NCBI GenBank assembly: GCA_910583615.1
Contig: CAJTXP010000014.1
Span: forward strand, 1 to 64,000
Reading direction: 5' to 3'
DNA from: an uncultured Lachnospiraceae bacterium
GTDB lineage: Bacteria; Bacillota; Clostridia; Lachnospirales; Lachnospiraceae
Length of the DNA: 64,000 nucleotides
Shown one piece after another: positions 50,800 to 59,734 of the stretch. Below the pieces are notes generated by a model. It made no database searches and was not told the origin of the DNA. It saw nothing but the letters and a program-made list of their open reading frames with translations. Both the position numbers and the translations under genes were made by a program. Each line of letters begins with the position of its first letter. Position 1 is the first letter of the stretch.

Positions 50800-51774
50800 T
50801 CACCGGGAGAGCTGTTCTACGACAGGCTGTGCGGTTCCTCCGGTTGATGGCCTGCGTTCTTCCACAATGGAGGCATCATCGGTCCATGTTCCGGTCTGAT
50901 AATCAAAGAAATGGACTTCGTGCGGTTCTTTCAGCGATACCCAGATCTCGAAATCTGCCGGCTCCAGATCACCGTCTGTGATAATGGAATCATTCCAGAC
51001 CCAGAAAACTGTACCTTCTCCGATGACATAATCCAGGTGGAAAATCAGTCCTTCCTGCCCGTTGTACAGACTGATACCGGAAGCGCAGGAGAGAGGCGCG
51101 GTGTCCGGATCCAGGGAAGGAGCAGTCTGAAAGATCGCTTCCTCCATATGCTGCACCAGTTCATAGTGATCTTTTTTCCAGCTGTAGATACTGGACCGGT
51201 CGTATTTAGGGCATGCCAGGCAGACGTCCATTCCCTTTGCGTCCGGGATCGTGAGCGTGAAATCATGGGTCTCGGAGGTGAAGGGGAGCGCTTCGGTCTC
51301 ATAGACCAGCACATTAATGAGCGTCTCATTTTCGCTGTCTTTTTCCCAAATGACTTTGCTGATGTTGACATTCTGCGCATGTCCCTGGATGTTCAGACTG
51401 TCGGTCTCTTCGTCATAGATACAGGAGATGTGGTCGATCCAGCTGGTGCCCACAGGGCTTCCAATGACGAACAACCCGAGAAAACCGGAAAGGATTCCGC
51501 AGAGGATCAGGGTGCAGGCGCTGATCAGAAGAAGCTTTAAGTGTCTGGTGCGCCGGAAGAGCTTCCGGAAACCGTCCAGGGCGCGATTTTCTTCCGGGGA
51601 AGGTTCCTTGTGAAAAATATCCTCTTTCATCTGACTGTATATTTTTTCGCAGTCTTTACAGTGGGACAGATGTTCTTTTACCGCTTCCTCGCCGGCATCG
51701 CTCAGCAGGCGTTCCATATATCCTGGAAGCAGATCGCGAATGATATCGCAGTTATGGATTGTCGTTTGCTTCAT
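50800..51774 (-). CDS. Zinc-finger anti-sigma factor, membrane-anchored
   Basis: This 324-residue protein has an N-terminal zf-HC2 domain with the zinc motif HLSHCKDCEKIY (about 35-46), a transmembrane helix (about 79-105) and a large outer domain (about 110-320) containing VWNDSIITDGDLEPADFEIW. It overlaps the sigma factor gene by 23 bases. Zinc-finger anti-sigmas hold their sigma inactive at the membrane until an envelope signal releases it. The outer domain is probably the sensor; I do not recognise its fold. Confidence 0.88.
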   Translation of the reverse strand: MKQTTIHNCDIIRDLLPGYMERLLSDAGEEAVKEHLSHCKDCEKIYSQMKEDIFHKEPSPEENRALDGFRKLFRRTRHLKLLLISACTLILCGILSGFLGLFVIGSPVGTSWIDHISCIYDEETDSLNIQGHAQNVNISKVIWEKDSENETLINVLVYETEALPFTSETHDFTLTIPDAKGMDVCLACPKYDRSSIYSWKKDHYELVQHMEEAIFQTAPSLDPDTAPLSCASGISLYNGQEGLIFHLDYVIGEGTVFWVWNDSIITDGDLEPADFEIWVSLKEPHEVHFFDYQTGTWTDDASIVEERRPSTGGTAQPVVEQLSR

Positions 51775-52285
51775 ATTGCTCCAACTCCTTTCTGAGTTTT
51801 AGTTTGGCGCGGTAAAAAGTAGTCCGCGCCCAGTTTTCGCTTTTTTCAAGAATTTCCCCAATCTCCCGAAAGGACAGTTCGCCGGTGATGCGGTACAGGA
51901 CTACTTCCCGTTCTTTTTCAGAAAGCTTATGAATGGCATGGTAAAGTTCCATCCGGTTTTCATGCCGGAGGGCGTGGGTCTCACCGTCCGGATGCTGAAC
52001 ATCCGGAAAGGATTCGTTCAGCTCCACCGCTTCCGTCCGGTTTTTTTTGCGGAGTTCCTGCCAGAGAACATGTTTGGCGATCTGGCAGAGCCATACAGAC
52101 AGCTTGCAGGAGCCGTCATAGCGGGAGATGGAGGTGACAGCCCTAAGAAAGGTCTCCTGCATCAGATCCTGAGACCACTGGGCGTCATGAGTGCGCACGT
52201 ACAGGAACTGATAGACCATACGTTCATAGGAATGATAAATCTGTTCCATATTCAGTTCCATGGAATCATCAGGCTTATCTTTCAT
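51752..52285 (-). CDS. ECF-type RNA polymerase sigma factor
   Basis: This 177-residue sigma factor has region 2 (YERMVYQFLYVRTHDAQWSQ, DLMQETFLRAVTSI) and region 4 (KLSEKEREVVLYRITGELSF, REIGEILEKSENWARTTFYR). GGAGGTG lies before the start; a TTG one codon earlier is possible. It is expressed before and overlaps its anti-sigma gene. It is intact, unlike the sigma fragment at 2824-3080. Confidence 0.92.
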   Translation of the reverse strand: MKDKPDDSMELNMEQIYHSYERMVYQFLYVRTHDAQWSQDLMQETFLRAVTSISRYDGSCKLSVWLCQIAKHVLWQELRKKNRTEAVELNESFPDVQHPDGETHALRHENRMELYHAIHKLSEKEREVVLYRITGELSFREIGEILEKSENWARTTFYRAKLKLRKELEQYEANDNP

Positions 52286-52494
52286 CAATGCTTCACCTCC
52301 TTTTCGGTGTGTCTGATGCTGCGCAAAGGATTCTTTCTACTTCTTATATCTCATTTTAGCAGGAATTGTTACATAAGAAGATGAAAAATCTTCAGAAAAA
52401 TTTAGAGGAAAAATAGAATATCTGGGTGTACAATATAGATATCCGGTATTTAAAAATTGCCGGATAAGTTCGATAACAGATATGGGATAAGCGG

Positions 52495-53283
52495 ATGACG
52501 ACAGAACAGAAGAGAAGACAGATGCAGAGAAGAAGAAAGAGGATACGGAAAAGGAAGCGGAAGATCCGGATATGGATGGCGCGGTTTATCGTGCTGTCTG
52601 TCTTTTTCCTTCTCTGCTTTGGCATAGCACGGGGCGGTATCTGGCTGTGGGGACATATCACAGGAGAGAAAGAGAGTGTTTTTCATGGAGCAAGGACGGT
52701 GGAACCGGCGGAGAGAAAGCCCGGATCCAGGCTGATTGTGCTGGATGCAGGACATGGCGGACGGGATCAGGGAACCAGTGCGGGGGAAGCTCTGGAAAAA
52801 GACATTAACCTTGCCATGGTTAAAAGACTGGCAGAGATTCTGGAAGAAGCAGGAGAGACGGTTATCTTCACCAGAGAGGATGATATAAAGGTGGGACTGG
52901 AGGAGAGAGCAGCATTTGCCAATCAGAATGAGGCGGATCTGTTCGTCAGCCTTCACTGTAATTACTGTGAAGACAACGCGGAAGTCCAGGGACTGGAATG
53001 CTATTATCGGGAGGACAGCGAAGAAGGAGAAGCGCTGGCAAACCAGATTGTTCAGGCTGTGCAGGAGGAAGAACGCATAGAGAACAGAGGAACCAGAACG
53101 GCTGGCTTCCGTGTGCTCAAAAAGACGGAGATGCCGGCGGTCCTGGTGGAGATGGGATACCTGTCCAATTCGTCGGAATGTGATAAAATGACAGAAGATG
53201 CGTATCAGGAACTGCTGGCGAAAAAGATCGCAGAGGGGATCCTGGCACTGCGGCCATCCGAAGAAGAACAGGAACCGGAATAG
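52495..53283 (+). CDS. N-acetylmuramoyl-L-alanine amidase (Amidase_3)
   Basis: This 262-residue protein has a very basic N-terminus, a membrane anchor (about 30-50) and an Amidase_3 zinc domain (about 78-255). The zinc ligands are visible in VLDAGHGGRDQG (His), KDINLAMVKRL with its Glu/Asp region and FVSLHCNYCED (His), and the catalytic Glu in PAVLVEMGYLSNSSE. It cuts the peptide stem from the glycan. It faces away from the ECF sigma gene and may belong to its envelope regulon. Confidence 0.92.
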   Translation: MTTEQKRRQMQRRRKRIRKRKRKIRIWMARFIVLSVFFLLCFGIARGGIWLWGHITGEKESVFHGARTVEPAERKPGSRLIVLDAGHGGRDQGTSAGEALEKDINLAMVKRLAEILEEAGETVIFTREDDIKVGLEERAAFANQNEADLFVSLHCNYCEDNAEVQGLECYYREDSEEGEALANQIVQAVQEEERIENRGTRTAGFRVLKKTEMPAVLVEMGYLSNSSECDKMTEDAYQELLAKKIAEGILALRPSEEEQEPE

Positions 53284-53433
53284 AAAGATTGGGGGCGCTG
53301 CGTTTCGCGGGGCGGGTGGGTTTGCTCCCCAGGCCTCCGTGATCTGCGCAACTTTACAGGTGAAAAATTTATGCAGGCTGCAAAAATGTGATTGACTTCA
53401 TGCAGGAACTGTAATATGATCTAATCAGTTTCA

Positions 53434-53525
53434 GGATGGTGATTGCGAAGCAAGCCAAACCTATATGCTTAAATAGATCTTGAAGGTGTATTCAGGGTGT
53501 ATTTATGTGTATAGGTTTTTTTATT
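53434..53525 (+). promoter_or_regulatory. RAT antiterminator element overlapping a terminator, before licT
   Basis: GGATGGTGATTGCGAAGC (from 53434) and GCAAGCCAAACC (to 53462) match the ribonucleic antiterminator recognised by LicT/BglG proteins. It overlaps the left arm (AAACCTATA, 53457-53465) of a terminator whose right arm TATAGGTTT (53510-53518) runs into seven T. LicT binding would block termination. Confidence 0.8.
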
Positions 53526-53561
53526 ACATAAAACAGGGGGAACGAACAGAGGAGAGGAGTC

Positions 53562-54407
53562 ATGAAGATATTTAAAATCTTAAATAACAACGTGGCGGTA
53601 GTGCTGGATGACCATGGAGACGAGAAGATCGTCATGGGAAGAGGGATCTGCTTTAAAAAGAAAGCAGGAGAGGCCATCGACCCGGAAGCAGTGGATAAGG
53701 TATTTTCCCTGTCGGAGGGGGAGGTCAGCAACAAGTTTCAGGTGCTGGTTCAGGATATTCCCATGGAACATATGGCGTTGGGAGAGGAGATCATTGCCGA
53801 GGCCCGGCTGCGCCTTGGGAAACATCTGAATGATATGATCTATATATCCCTGATCGACCATGTACATACCTCCATTGTTCGTTTTCTGGAAGGCGTTACC
53901 GTGAAGAATGCTCTCCTGTGGGATATCCGGAGATTCTACCGGGAGGAGTATCAGATCGGCCTGTGGGCTCTGGACCTGATTCAGGAGAGATTTAAAGTCC
54001 GTCTTCCGGAGGACGAGGCAGGCTTTATCGCGCTGCATCTGGCCAATGCCCAGATGGATCAGGAAGTGATGCACAACATGTATGAGATCATGAGGATCAT
54101 GCAGGAACTGGTCAATATTGTGAAATATTCTTTTCAGATCAGTTTTGACGAGGATGATGTATATTACTATCGTTTTATCACCCACCTGAAATTTTTTGCC
54201 AAACGTCTGGTGGAACGTAATATTTATACAGAGGATGACAACGATGATCTGTGGGAGGTGATCCGGGGAAAATACCCCAGAGCCTTTGGCTGTGTGGAGA
54301 AGATCACACAGTTCATTGAGAAGAAATATGAATATGAGCTGTCAAAGGAAGAGCAGCTCTATCTGACCATCCATGTGGAACGGGTGGTCAATAAGACAAA
54401 GAAATAA
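53562..54407 (+). CDS. licT: LicT/BglG-family transcription antiterminator
   Basis: This 281-residue protein has the N-terminal CAT RNA-binding domain (residues 1-58: FKILNNNVAVVLDDHGDEKI, VMGRGICFKKKAG) and two PTS regulation domains with the conserved His pairs (LIDHVHTSIVRF, IALHLANAQ; YRFITHLKFFAKR, LYLTIHVERV). Phosphorylation by HPr and the beta-glucoside EII sets its activity. It lies first in the operon, between two RAT-like elements, so it controls its own transcription and that of the PTS genes. Confidence 0.93.
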   Translation: MKIFKILNNNVAVVLDDHGDEKIVMGRGICFKKKAGEAIDPEAVDKVFSLSEGEVSNKFQVLVQDIPMEHMALGEEIIAEARLRLGKHLNDMIYISLIDHVHTSIVRFLEGVTVKNALLWDIRRFYREEYQIGLWALDLIQERFKVRLPEDEAGFIALHLANAQMDQEVMHNMYEIMRIMQELVNIVKYSFQISFDEDDVYYYRFITHLKFFAKRLVERNIYTEDDNDDLWEVIRGKYPRAFGCVEKITQFIEKKYEYELSKEEQLYLTIHVERVVNKTKK

Positions 54408-54423
54408 AACGTATCGTATGCCA

Positions 54424-54450
54424 GGGTGGTGACATTTGGTTGGCCAAACC
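54424..54450 (+). promoter_or_regulatory. Second RAT-like element before the PTS gene
   Basis: GGGTGGTGACATTTGGTT followed by GGCCAAACC resembles the RAT at 53434-53462 in its flanking GG-TGGTGA and CCAAACC blocks. No clear terminator follows before the ATG at 54490, so it may be a weak or relic site. Confidence 0.45.
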
Positions 54451-54489
54451 TTCATAATACAGAACTATCATTATTAAGGAGGAAAAAAA

Positions 54490-56415
54490 ATGGGTAAGTA
54501 TGGAGAACTGGCAAAAGAAGTCGTAAAAAATGTAGGCGGAAAGGAAAACGTGATCAGTCTGACGCACTGCATCACAAGGCTTCGTTTTAAGTTAAAGGAC
54601 GAGTCAAAGGCCAGTGACGACGTGCTCAAGAATATGAGCGGGGTCGTGACCGTCATGAAGAGCGGCGGTCAGTATCAGGTGGTCATCGGCAACCATGTGC
54701 CGGAGGTGTATGCGGATGTGATGCCGCTTCTGGGACTGGAAGAGGGGAACGCGGACCAGGCGGAGGATACGGGCGGCGGAAGCCTGTTCAACCGGGCCAT
54801 CGATGCGATCTCAGGCATCTTTCAGCCGATTCTGGGGATCATGGCGGCCTGCGGTATGGTAAAAGGCCTGAACGCGCTCTTTGTGGCTCTGGGACTGTAT
54901 CCGGATACCTGCGGCGCTTATCTGATCTTCAATGCCATCGGCGACGGGCTCTTTAATTTCATGCCTCTGTTCCTTGGCTATACGGCGGCGAAGAAATTTA
55001 ATTTAAAGCCCATGATCGGTCTGGTCATCGGCGCGATCATGTGTTATCCAACGGTGCAGAACAGCGCCCTGTCTGCAGGGGGGGAGGCGCTGTACACCCT
55101 GTTTGCAGGGACCATGTTTGAATCGGCGGTGTACACGGACTTTTTCGGGATCCCGCTGATCGCCATGGATTATACGGGGACCGTGATCCCGGTTATCTTC
55201 GTCGTGTATTTTGCATCCAAATGTGAGAAATTTTTCAGTAAATTTGTTCCGGACCTGGTGAAATTTTTCTTTGTGCCCATGCTGACGCTCTTCGTGGCGA
55301 TTCCGGTGGGCTTCCTTCTGATCGGACCTCTGGCGACCTTTGGTTCCACGATCATTGCAGAAACGGTCATGGGCGTACGGAATTTCAGCCCCATGCTGGC
55401 CGGCGCCATCGTCGGACTGACCTGGCAGATCCTGGTGATCTTCGGACTGCACTGGGGATTTATCCCGGTGTATATCAACAACATCATGACCAATGGATAT
55501 GACAATGTAATGATGCCGTTCTTTGCATGTACGTTCGCCACTTCTGCGGTCGTACTGGCGATCTTCTTTAAAACAAAGAACCGTCAGTTGAAGGAGATGG
55601 CGCTGCCCAACTTTATCTCCGGCATCTTCGGCGTGACCGAGCCGGCGATCTACGGTATCCTGCTTCCGCTTAAGAAGCCCTTTATCATCAGCTGTATTGC
55701 AGGCGGTATCGGCGGCGGTTTCTACGGAGCCTTTAATTTCCGGAAATTCATGATGGGCGGCATGGGAATCTTCGAGTTCCCGGCCATGATCGAACCGGAC
55801 GGCAGCATGGGAAATCTGATCGTGGCTGTGACCGGCGTGGTGATCACCATGGTAATTGCATTCCTTGCCACAATGATCCTGTACAAAGAACCGGAAGCTG
55901 AGGAAAAAACAACAGAGATGGAGCGGCCTGCAGAGGAGAAGAAGGATCCTTCCATGTTAAGGAGAATTGAAATCGCAAGCCCCATGAAGGGCGAGGTGAA
56001 AAAGCTTTCTGAGGTCAGGGACGAGGCGTTCGCCTCCGGCGTTCTGGGAAAAGGAGCGGCGGTTCTTCCGGAAGAGGGAAAAGTCCATGCTCCGGCGGAC
56101 GGAGAGGTTACTGCGCTGTTCCCGACGCTCCACGCCCTGGGCATGAAGACGGCGGATGGCGCCGAGCTTCTGATCCATATTGGTATGGATACAGTGCAGT
56201 TGAACGGTGAAGGCTTTGAGGCCCATGTGAAAGAGGGCGACCAGGTGAAGAAAGGACAGCTTCTGATCAGCTTTGACAAGGAACTGATCGAGGGGAAAGG
56301 ATATTGTCTGGAGACGCCGGTGCTGATCACCAATCCGGATGATTATCTGGAGATCGTCGAACCGGAGCCCGGCAGGATCATGTACGGTGAGACACTTCTT
56401 AAAGCATTGAAATAA
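54490..56415 (+). CDS. bglF: Beta-glucoside PTS transporter EIIBCA
   Basis: This 641-residue permease has EIIB first (about 1-85, with the phosphorylated Cys in SLTHCITRLRFKLKDES), a membrane EIIC (about 100-465, ten or so helices) and EIIA (about 490-640, with the active-site His in AELLIHIGMDTVQLNGEGF). It imports and phosphorylates beta-glucosides such as salicin, arbutin or cellobiose. GGAGGAAAAAAA precedes the ATG. It is followed by a 64-bp tandem duplication and the phospho-beta-glucosidase gene. Confidence 0.94.
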   Translation: MGKYGELAKEVVKNVGGKENVISLTHCITRLRFKLKDESKASDDVLKNMSGVVTVMKSGGQYQVVIGNHVPEVYADVMPLLGLEEGNADQAEDTGGGSLFNRAIDAISGIFQPILGIMAACGMVKGLNALFVALGLYPDTCGAYLIFNAIGDGLFNFMPLFLGYTAAKKFNLKPMIGLVIGAIMCYPTVQNSALSAGGEALYTLFAGTMFESAVYTDFFGIPLIAMDYTGTVIPVIFVVYFASKCEKFFSKFVPDLVKFFFVPMLTLFVAIPVGFLLIGPLATFGSTIIAETVMGVRNFSPMLAGAIVGLTWQILVIFGLHWGFIPVYINNIMTNGYDNVMMPFFACTFATSAVVLAIFFKTKNRQLKEMALPNFISGIFGVTEPAIYGILLPLKKPFIISCIAGGIGGGFYGAFNFRKFMMGGMGIFEFPAMIEPDGSMGNLIVAVTGVVITMVIAFLATMILYKEPEAEEKTTEMERPAEEKKDPSMLRRIEIASPMKGEVKKLSEVRDEAFASGVLGKGAAVLPEEGKVHAPADGEVTALFPTLHALGMKTADGAELLIHIGMDTVQLNGEGFEAHVKEGDQVKKGQLLISFDKELIEGKGYCLETPVLITNPDDYLEIVEPEPGRIMYGETLLKALK

Positions 56416-56542
56416 AACACAGCGTCTTTCCGGAGATGCTTCCAGACACTGGGACTTCTCCGGAGGAATGCGGAACTGAAAAACAGCATCTGCCCGGAGA
56501 TGCTTCCAGACGCAGGGACTTCTTCGGGGAGATGCGGAACTG
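56415..56542 (+). repeat. 64-bp tandem duplication between the PTS and glucosidase genes
   Basis: Unit 1 (56415-56478) and unit 2 (56479-56542) are directly adjacent and nearly identical, sharing for example CCGGAGATGCTTCCAGAC and GATGCGGAACTG-like ends. Unit 1 can fold with CCGGAGA pairing to TCTCCGG and an inner CCAG/CTGG. Unit 2 has mismatches in both stems. It lies wholly in the 3'-untranslated spacer and starts on the last base of the PTS stop codon. Confidence 0.85.
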
Positions 56543-56558
56543 TAATAAGGAGACAGAC

Positions 56559-57977
56559 ATGGGATTTCCAGTTGATTTTTTATGGGGCGGCGCTTCCGCC
56601 GCCAACCAGTGCGAAGGCGGGATCTTTGAGGGCGGAAGAGGACTCGCCAATGTGGATGTGTGTCCGGCGGGGCCGGATCGGAATGCTGTGATTACCGGAC
56701 ACCGGAAGATGTTCCGGATGGATGGGGAACACCGGTACCCGGCAGCCGAAGGTGTGGACTTTTATCATCGTTATCGGGAAGACATTCAGCTGATGGGAGA
56801 GATGGGGTTTAAAGTCTATCGGATGAGTATTGCCTGGACCAGGATCTTCCCCACCGGAGAGGAAGAGACGCCCAATGAAGAGGGGCTTAAATTTTACGAA
56901 CATGTATTTCAGGAGTGCAGAAAATACCGGATCAAACCGCTGGTGACGGTCTCGCACTTTGACTGTCCGATCCATCTGATCGAGAAATACGGCGGTTGGC
57001 GGGATCGCCGGATGATTGATCAGTATCTGCGTCTGTGCAGGGTGCTGTTCGAGCGTTACCGGGACTACGTGACTCACTGGCTCACGTTTAACGAGATTAA
57101 TATGATCCTCCATGCGCCTTTCATGGGAGCAGGGCTGTGCTTTGAAGACGGAGAAAATGAGGAACAGGTGAAATACCAGGCGGCGCATCACGAGCTGGTG
57201 GCCAGCGCACTGGCGGTAAAGCTCGCCCATGAAGTGAATCCGGAGAACCAGGTGGGCTGTATGTTTGCAGCTGGCGCCGCCTATCCGTATTCCTGTAAGC
57301 CGCAGGATGTGTGGGAAGCCCTTCTGACCGATCAGGAGAATTATTTCTTCGTAGACGTGCAGGCAAGGGGGTATTATCCTTCCTATGCGGTGAAGCGTCT
57401 TCAGAAGAAAGGCGTGTATCCGGTCATGGCCGAGGGGGATGAGAAGCTCCTGCGGGAATATCCGGTGGATTTTATCTCCTTTTCCTATTATAACAGCCGG
57501 TGTATCGCGGCAGAGGAACAGGAGACGGCGGAGGGAAATCTCTTCAAATCTGCGAAAAATCCATACCTGAAGTTCAGCGAATGGGGCTGGCCCATCGATC
57601 CGCTGGGGCTTCGGATTACGCTGAATCAGGTGTATGACCGCTATCAGAAGCCGCTGTTCATCGTGGAGAACGGCCTGGGAGCGCTGGACTGTCCAAATGC
57701 AGACGGTTATGTGGCGGATGATTACCGGATCGATTATCTTAGAGAACATATCCGCGCCATGAAAGCGGCGGTGGAAGAGGACGGCGTGGACCTCATGGGC
57801 TATACGTCCTGGGCGCCCATCGACCTGATCAGCGCCGGGACCGGGGAGATGAAGAAGCGGTATGGATACGTCTACGTGGATCAGCAGGAGGACGGAAGCG
57901 GGACCGGGAAGCGTATGCGGAAGAAATCGTTCTACTGGTACCAGAAGGTGATTGAGAGCAATGGCGAGGTGCTGTGA
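56559..57977 (+). CDS. bglA: 6-phospho-beta-glucosidase (GH1)
   Basis: This 472-residue GH1 enzyme hydrolyses phosphorylated beta-glucosides delivered by the PTS. It has the N-terminal signature FLWGGASAANQCEGG, the acid/base Glu in THWLTFNEINM, the nucleophile Glu in PLFIVENGLGA and the 6-phospho-specific SAGTGEMKKRYGYVYVD. AAGGAGACAGAC precedes the ATG at 56559. Upstream ATGs at 56436 and 56500 lie in the repeat units without ribosome binding sites. Confidence 0.94.
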   Translation: MGFPVDFLWGGASAANQCEGGIFEGGRGLANVDVCPAGPDRNAVITGHRKMFRMDGEHRYPAAEGVDFYHRYREDIQLMGEMGFKVYRMSIAWTRIFPTGEEETPNEEGLKFYEHVFQECRKYRIKPLVTVSHFDCPIHLIEKYGGWRDRRMIDQYLRLCRVLFERYRDYVTHWLTFNEINMILHAPFMGAGLCFEDGENEEQVKYQAAHHELVASALAVKLAHEVNPENQVGCMFAAGAAYPYSCKPQDVWEALLTDQENYFFVDVQARGYYPSYAVKRLQKKGVYPVMAEGDEKLLREYPVDFISFSYYNSRCIAAEEQETAEGNLFKSAKNPYLKFSEWGWPIDPLGLRITLNQVYDRYQKPLFIVENGLGALDCPNADGYVADDYRIDYLREHIRAMKAAVEEDGVDLMGYTSWAPIDLISAGTGEMKKRYGYVYVDQQEDGSGTGKRMRKKSFYWYQKVIESNGEVL

Positions 57978-58355
57978 CCGGAAGGGTTAAAAAACAGGAG
58001 TTGTCTGTCCTTTTGCGGACTTTTGAAGGTTTGCAGGAGGCAGGCAAAGCCTGTTTTTTTCATGCGTATAAAATATCAACTGAATGCTGGAAATACTTCT
58101 GCTTTTGCGGTTTTTTGTGATACAATAAGGGGAATTGATCATTAAAAAAGACAGTCAGGTGTGACAGAGATTATGAAGACACAAAGTGAAAAAATTTTAT
58201 ACGGCAGTCTGTTTCGACACATCAGCCGGGTTCACAGACAACGGCGCGTCCGCTGTACAGAAACATGTATTTGTGATAAAATCATAAAGCAAAGAGAAAG
58301 CACAGGATAAGAAACGTGTGAAGGATGAAAATAAAATGGAGGCGGGAGAAAGATT
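57978..58355 (+). other. Intergenic region between bglA and larC
   Basis: No gene was seen. It holds the bglA terminator (58041-58060), then AT-rich sequence with TGATACAATAAGG near 58120 that could be a -10 zone. A short frame near 58170 (MKTQSEKILYGSLFRH) has no clear start site. Confidence 0.4.
58041..58060 (+). terminator. Rho-independent terminator of the beta-glucoside operon
   Basis: CAGGC-AAA-GCCTG followed by seven T (58054-58060). It starts 64 bases after the glucosidase stop. Confidence 0.75.
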
Positions 58356-59672
58356 TTGACAATGGAGAAAAAAATATTATATCTGGAATGTGAGGGCGGA
58401 ATCAGCGGCGATATGACGGTGGCGGCGCTTCTGGACCTGGGAGCGGATCAGGAGGCGCTTGAACGGGCGCTTCAGAGCCTTCCGGTGGACGGATTTCATA
58501 CGGTGGTCAGCCGGGTGAAGAAAGCGGGACTTGATATGTGTGATTTTGATGTGGTGCTGGATCAGGCCCATGAGAATCATGATCATGATATGGAATATCT
58601 GCACGGGCATGAGAGCATACATCCGGAGGAACATTTCCATGTGCATGGAGAGGGTCCGCATACGCATGGGGGAGCTCATACGGAAGAGGCACATCATGTG
58701 CACGGCGGACACGCTCATGAACACAGAGGACTTCCCGAGATCCTTCACATCATCGAACACGCGGATTTGACAGAGCGGGCAAAAGAGACTGCATCCCGCA
58801 TCTTCCGGATTCTGGCGGCGGCAGAAGCAAAAGCTCACGGCGTGCCGGAGGATCAGGTGCATTTCCATGAAGTGGGCGCGGTGGATTCCATCGTGGACAT
58901 TGTGGCCGTAGCCGTCTGTCTGGATGATCTGGGGATCACGGATGTGGTGGTCACCAGGCTGAATGAGGGGCAGGGCACGATCCGCTGTCAGCACGGGATC
59001 CTGCCGGTGCCGGTGCCGGCAGTCATGAATATCGCGGAGGCGCACAGGCTTCCGCTCCATGTTACGGAGACGAAAGGGGAGCTGGTGACGCCTACGGGAG
59101 CAGCGATCGTGGCGGCGATCCGGACCGGCAGCCGGCTGCCGGACGTATTTACAGTGGAAAAAATGGGGATGGGCGCCGGAAAGCGGAGCTACGACCGTCC
59201 CGGTATGCTGCGGGCCATGCTGATCCGGGATGAGGCCGAAGAGAGGGATCTGATCTACAAGCTGGAAACGAACATTGACGACTGTACCGGAGAGAGTCTG
59301 GGATATGCCATGGACCGGCTGATGGAGGCAGGGGCCAGAGATGTGCATTATACACCTGTCTATATGAAGAAGAACCGCCCGGCGTATCAGCTGAATGTGA
59401 TCTGTGCCGGAGAGGATATCGACCGGATGGAAGAGATCATTTTCCGGGAGACAACGACCATCGGGATCCGGTGGATTCCCATGGAGCGTACGGTCCTTCG
59501 GCGGGAAATGCGTACCGTGCAGACCCCTCTGGGAGAGGCGCAGGTGAAAGTGTGCACATACGGAGGGACAGAGCGGTATTTTCCGGAGTATAACAGCGTA
59601 ACCGCTCTGTGCAGAGCGCATGGGAGGAGCTATCAGGAAGTGTACCAGATGATTGAACATGCGTGTGTCTGA
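58356..59672 (+). CDS. larC: LarC nickel-insertion protein, single open frame
   Basis: This 438-residue protein is the LarC-family cyclometallase that inserts nickel into the pincer cofactor of lactate racemase. It has LECEGGISGDMTVAALLDLG at the start, HFHEVGAVDSIVDIVAVAVC in the middle and METNIDD-type LETNIDDCTGESLGYAMDRL in the C-terminal half. A His-rich insert (about 70-128; many HxH and HGH groups) could bind nickel. In some lactobacilli larC is split and needs a ribosomal frameshift; here it is one frame. The TTG start at 58356 suits the GGGAG spacing; ATG at 58362 is an alternative. No larA, larB or larE is nearby. Confidence 0.88.
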   Translation: MTMEKKILYLECEGGISGDMTVAALLDLGADQEALERALQSLPVDGFHTVVSRVKKAGLDMCDFDVVLDQAHENHDHDMEYLHGHESIHPEEHFHVHGEGPHTHGGAHTEEAHHVHGGHAHEHRGLPEILHIIEHADLTERAKETASRIFRILAAAEAKAHGVPEDQVHFHEVGAVDSIVDIVAVAVCLDDLGITDVVVTRLNEGQGTIRCQHGILPVPVPAVMNIAEAHRLPLHVTETKGELVTPTGAAIVAAIRTGSRLPDVFTVEKMGMGAGKRSYDRPGMLRAMLIRDEAEERDLIYKLETNIDDCTGESLGYAMDRLMEAGARDVHYTPVYMKKNRPAYQLNVICAGEDIDRMEEIIFRETTTIGIRWIPMERTVLRREMRTVQTPLGEAQVKVCTYGGTERYFPEYNSVTALCRAHGRSYQEVYQMIEHACV

Positions 59673-59734
59673 GTGAGGTAATGACTGATAACATTCGGGA
59701 AACTGCATAGAATGAATCTATATGGAAAGGCAGG

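Noticed and set aside
56430..56542. Tandem 64-bp units as a CRISPR array
   Set aside because: Only two directly adjacent units with no spacers and no cas genes nearby.
58377..59708. 443-codon minus-strand frame opposite larC
   Set aside because: Antisense shadow; the plus strand has clear LarC motifs.
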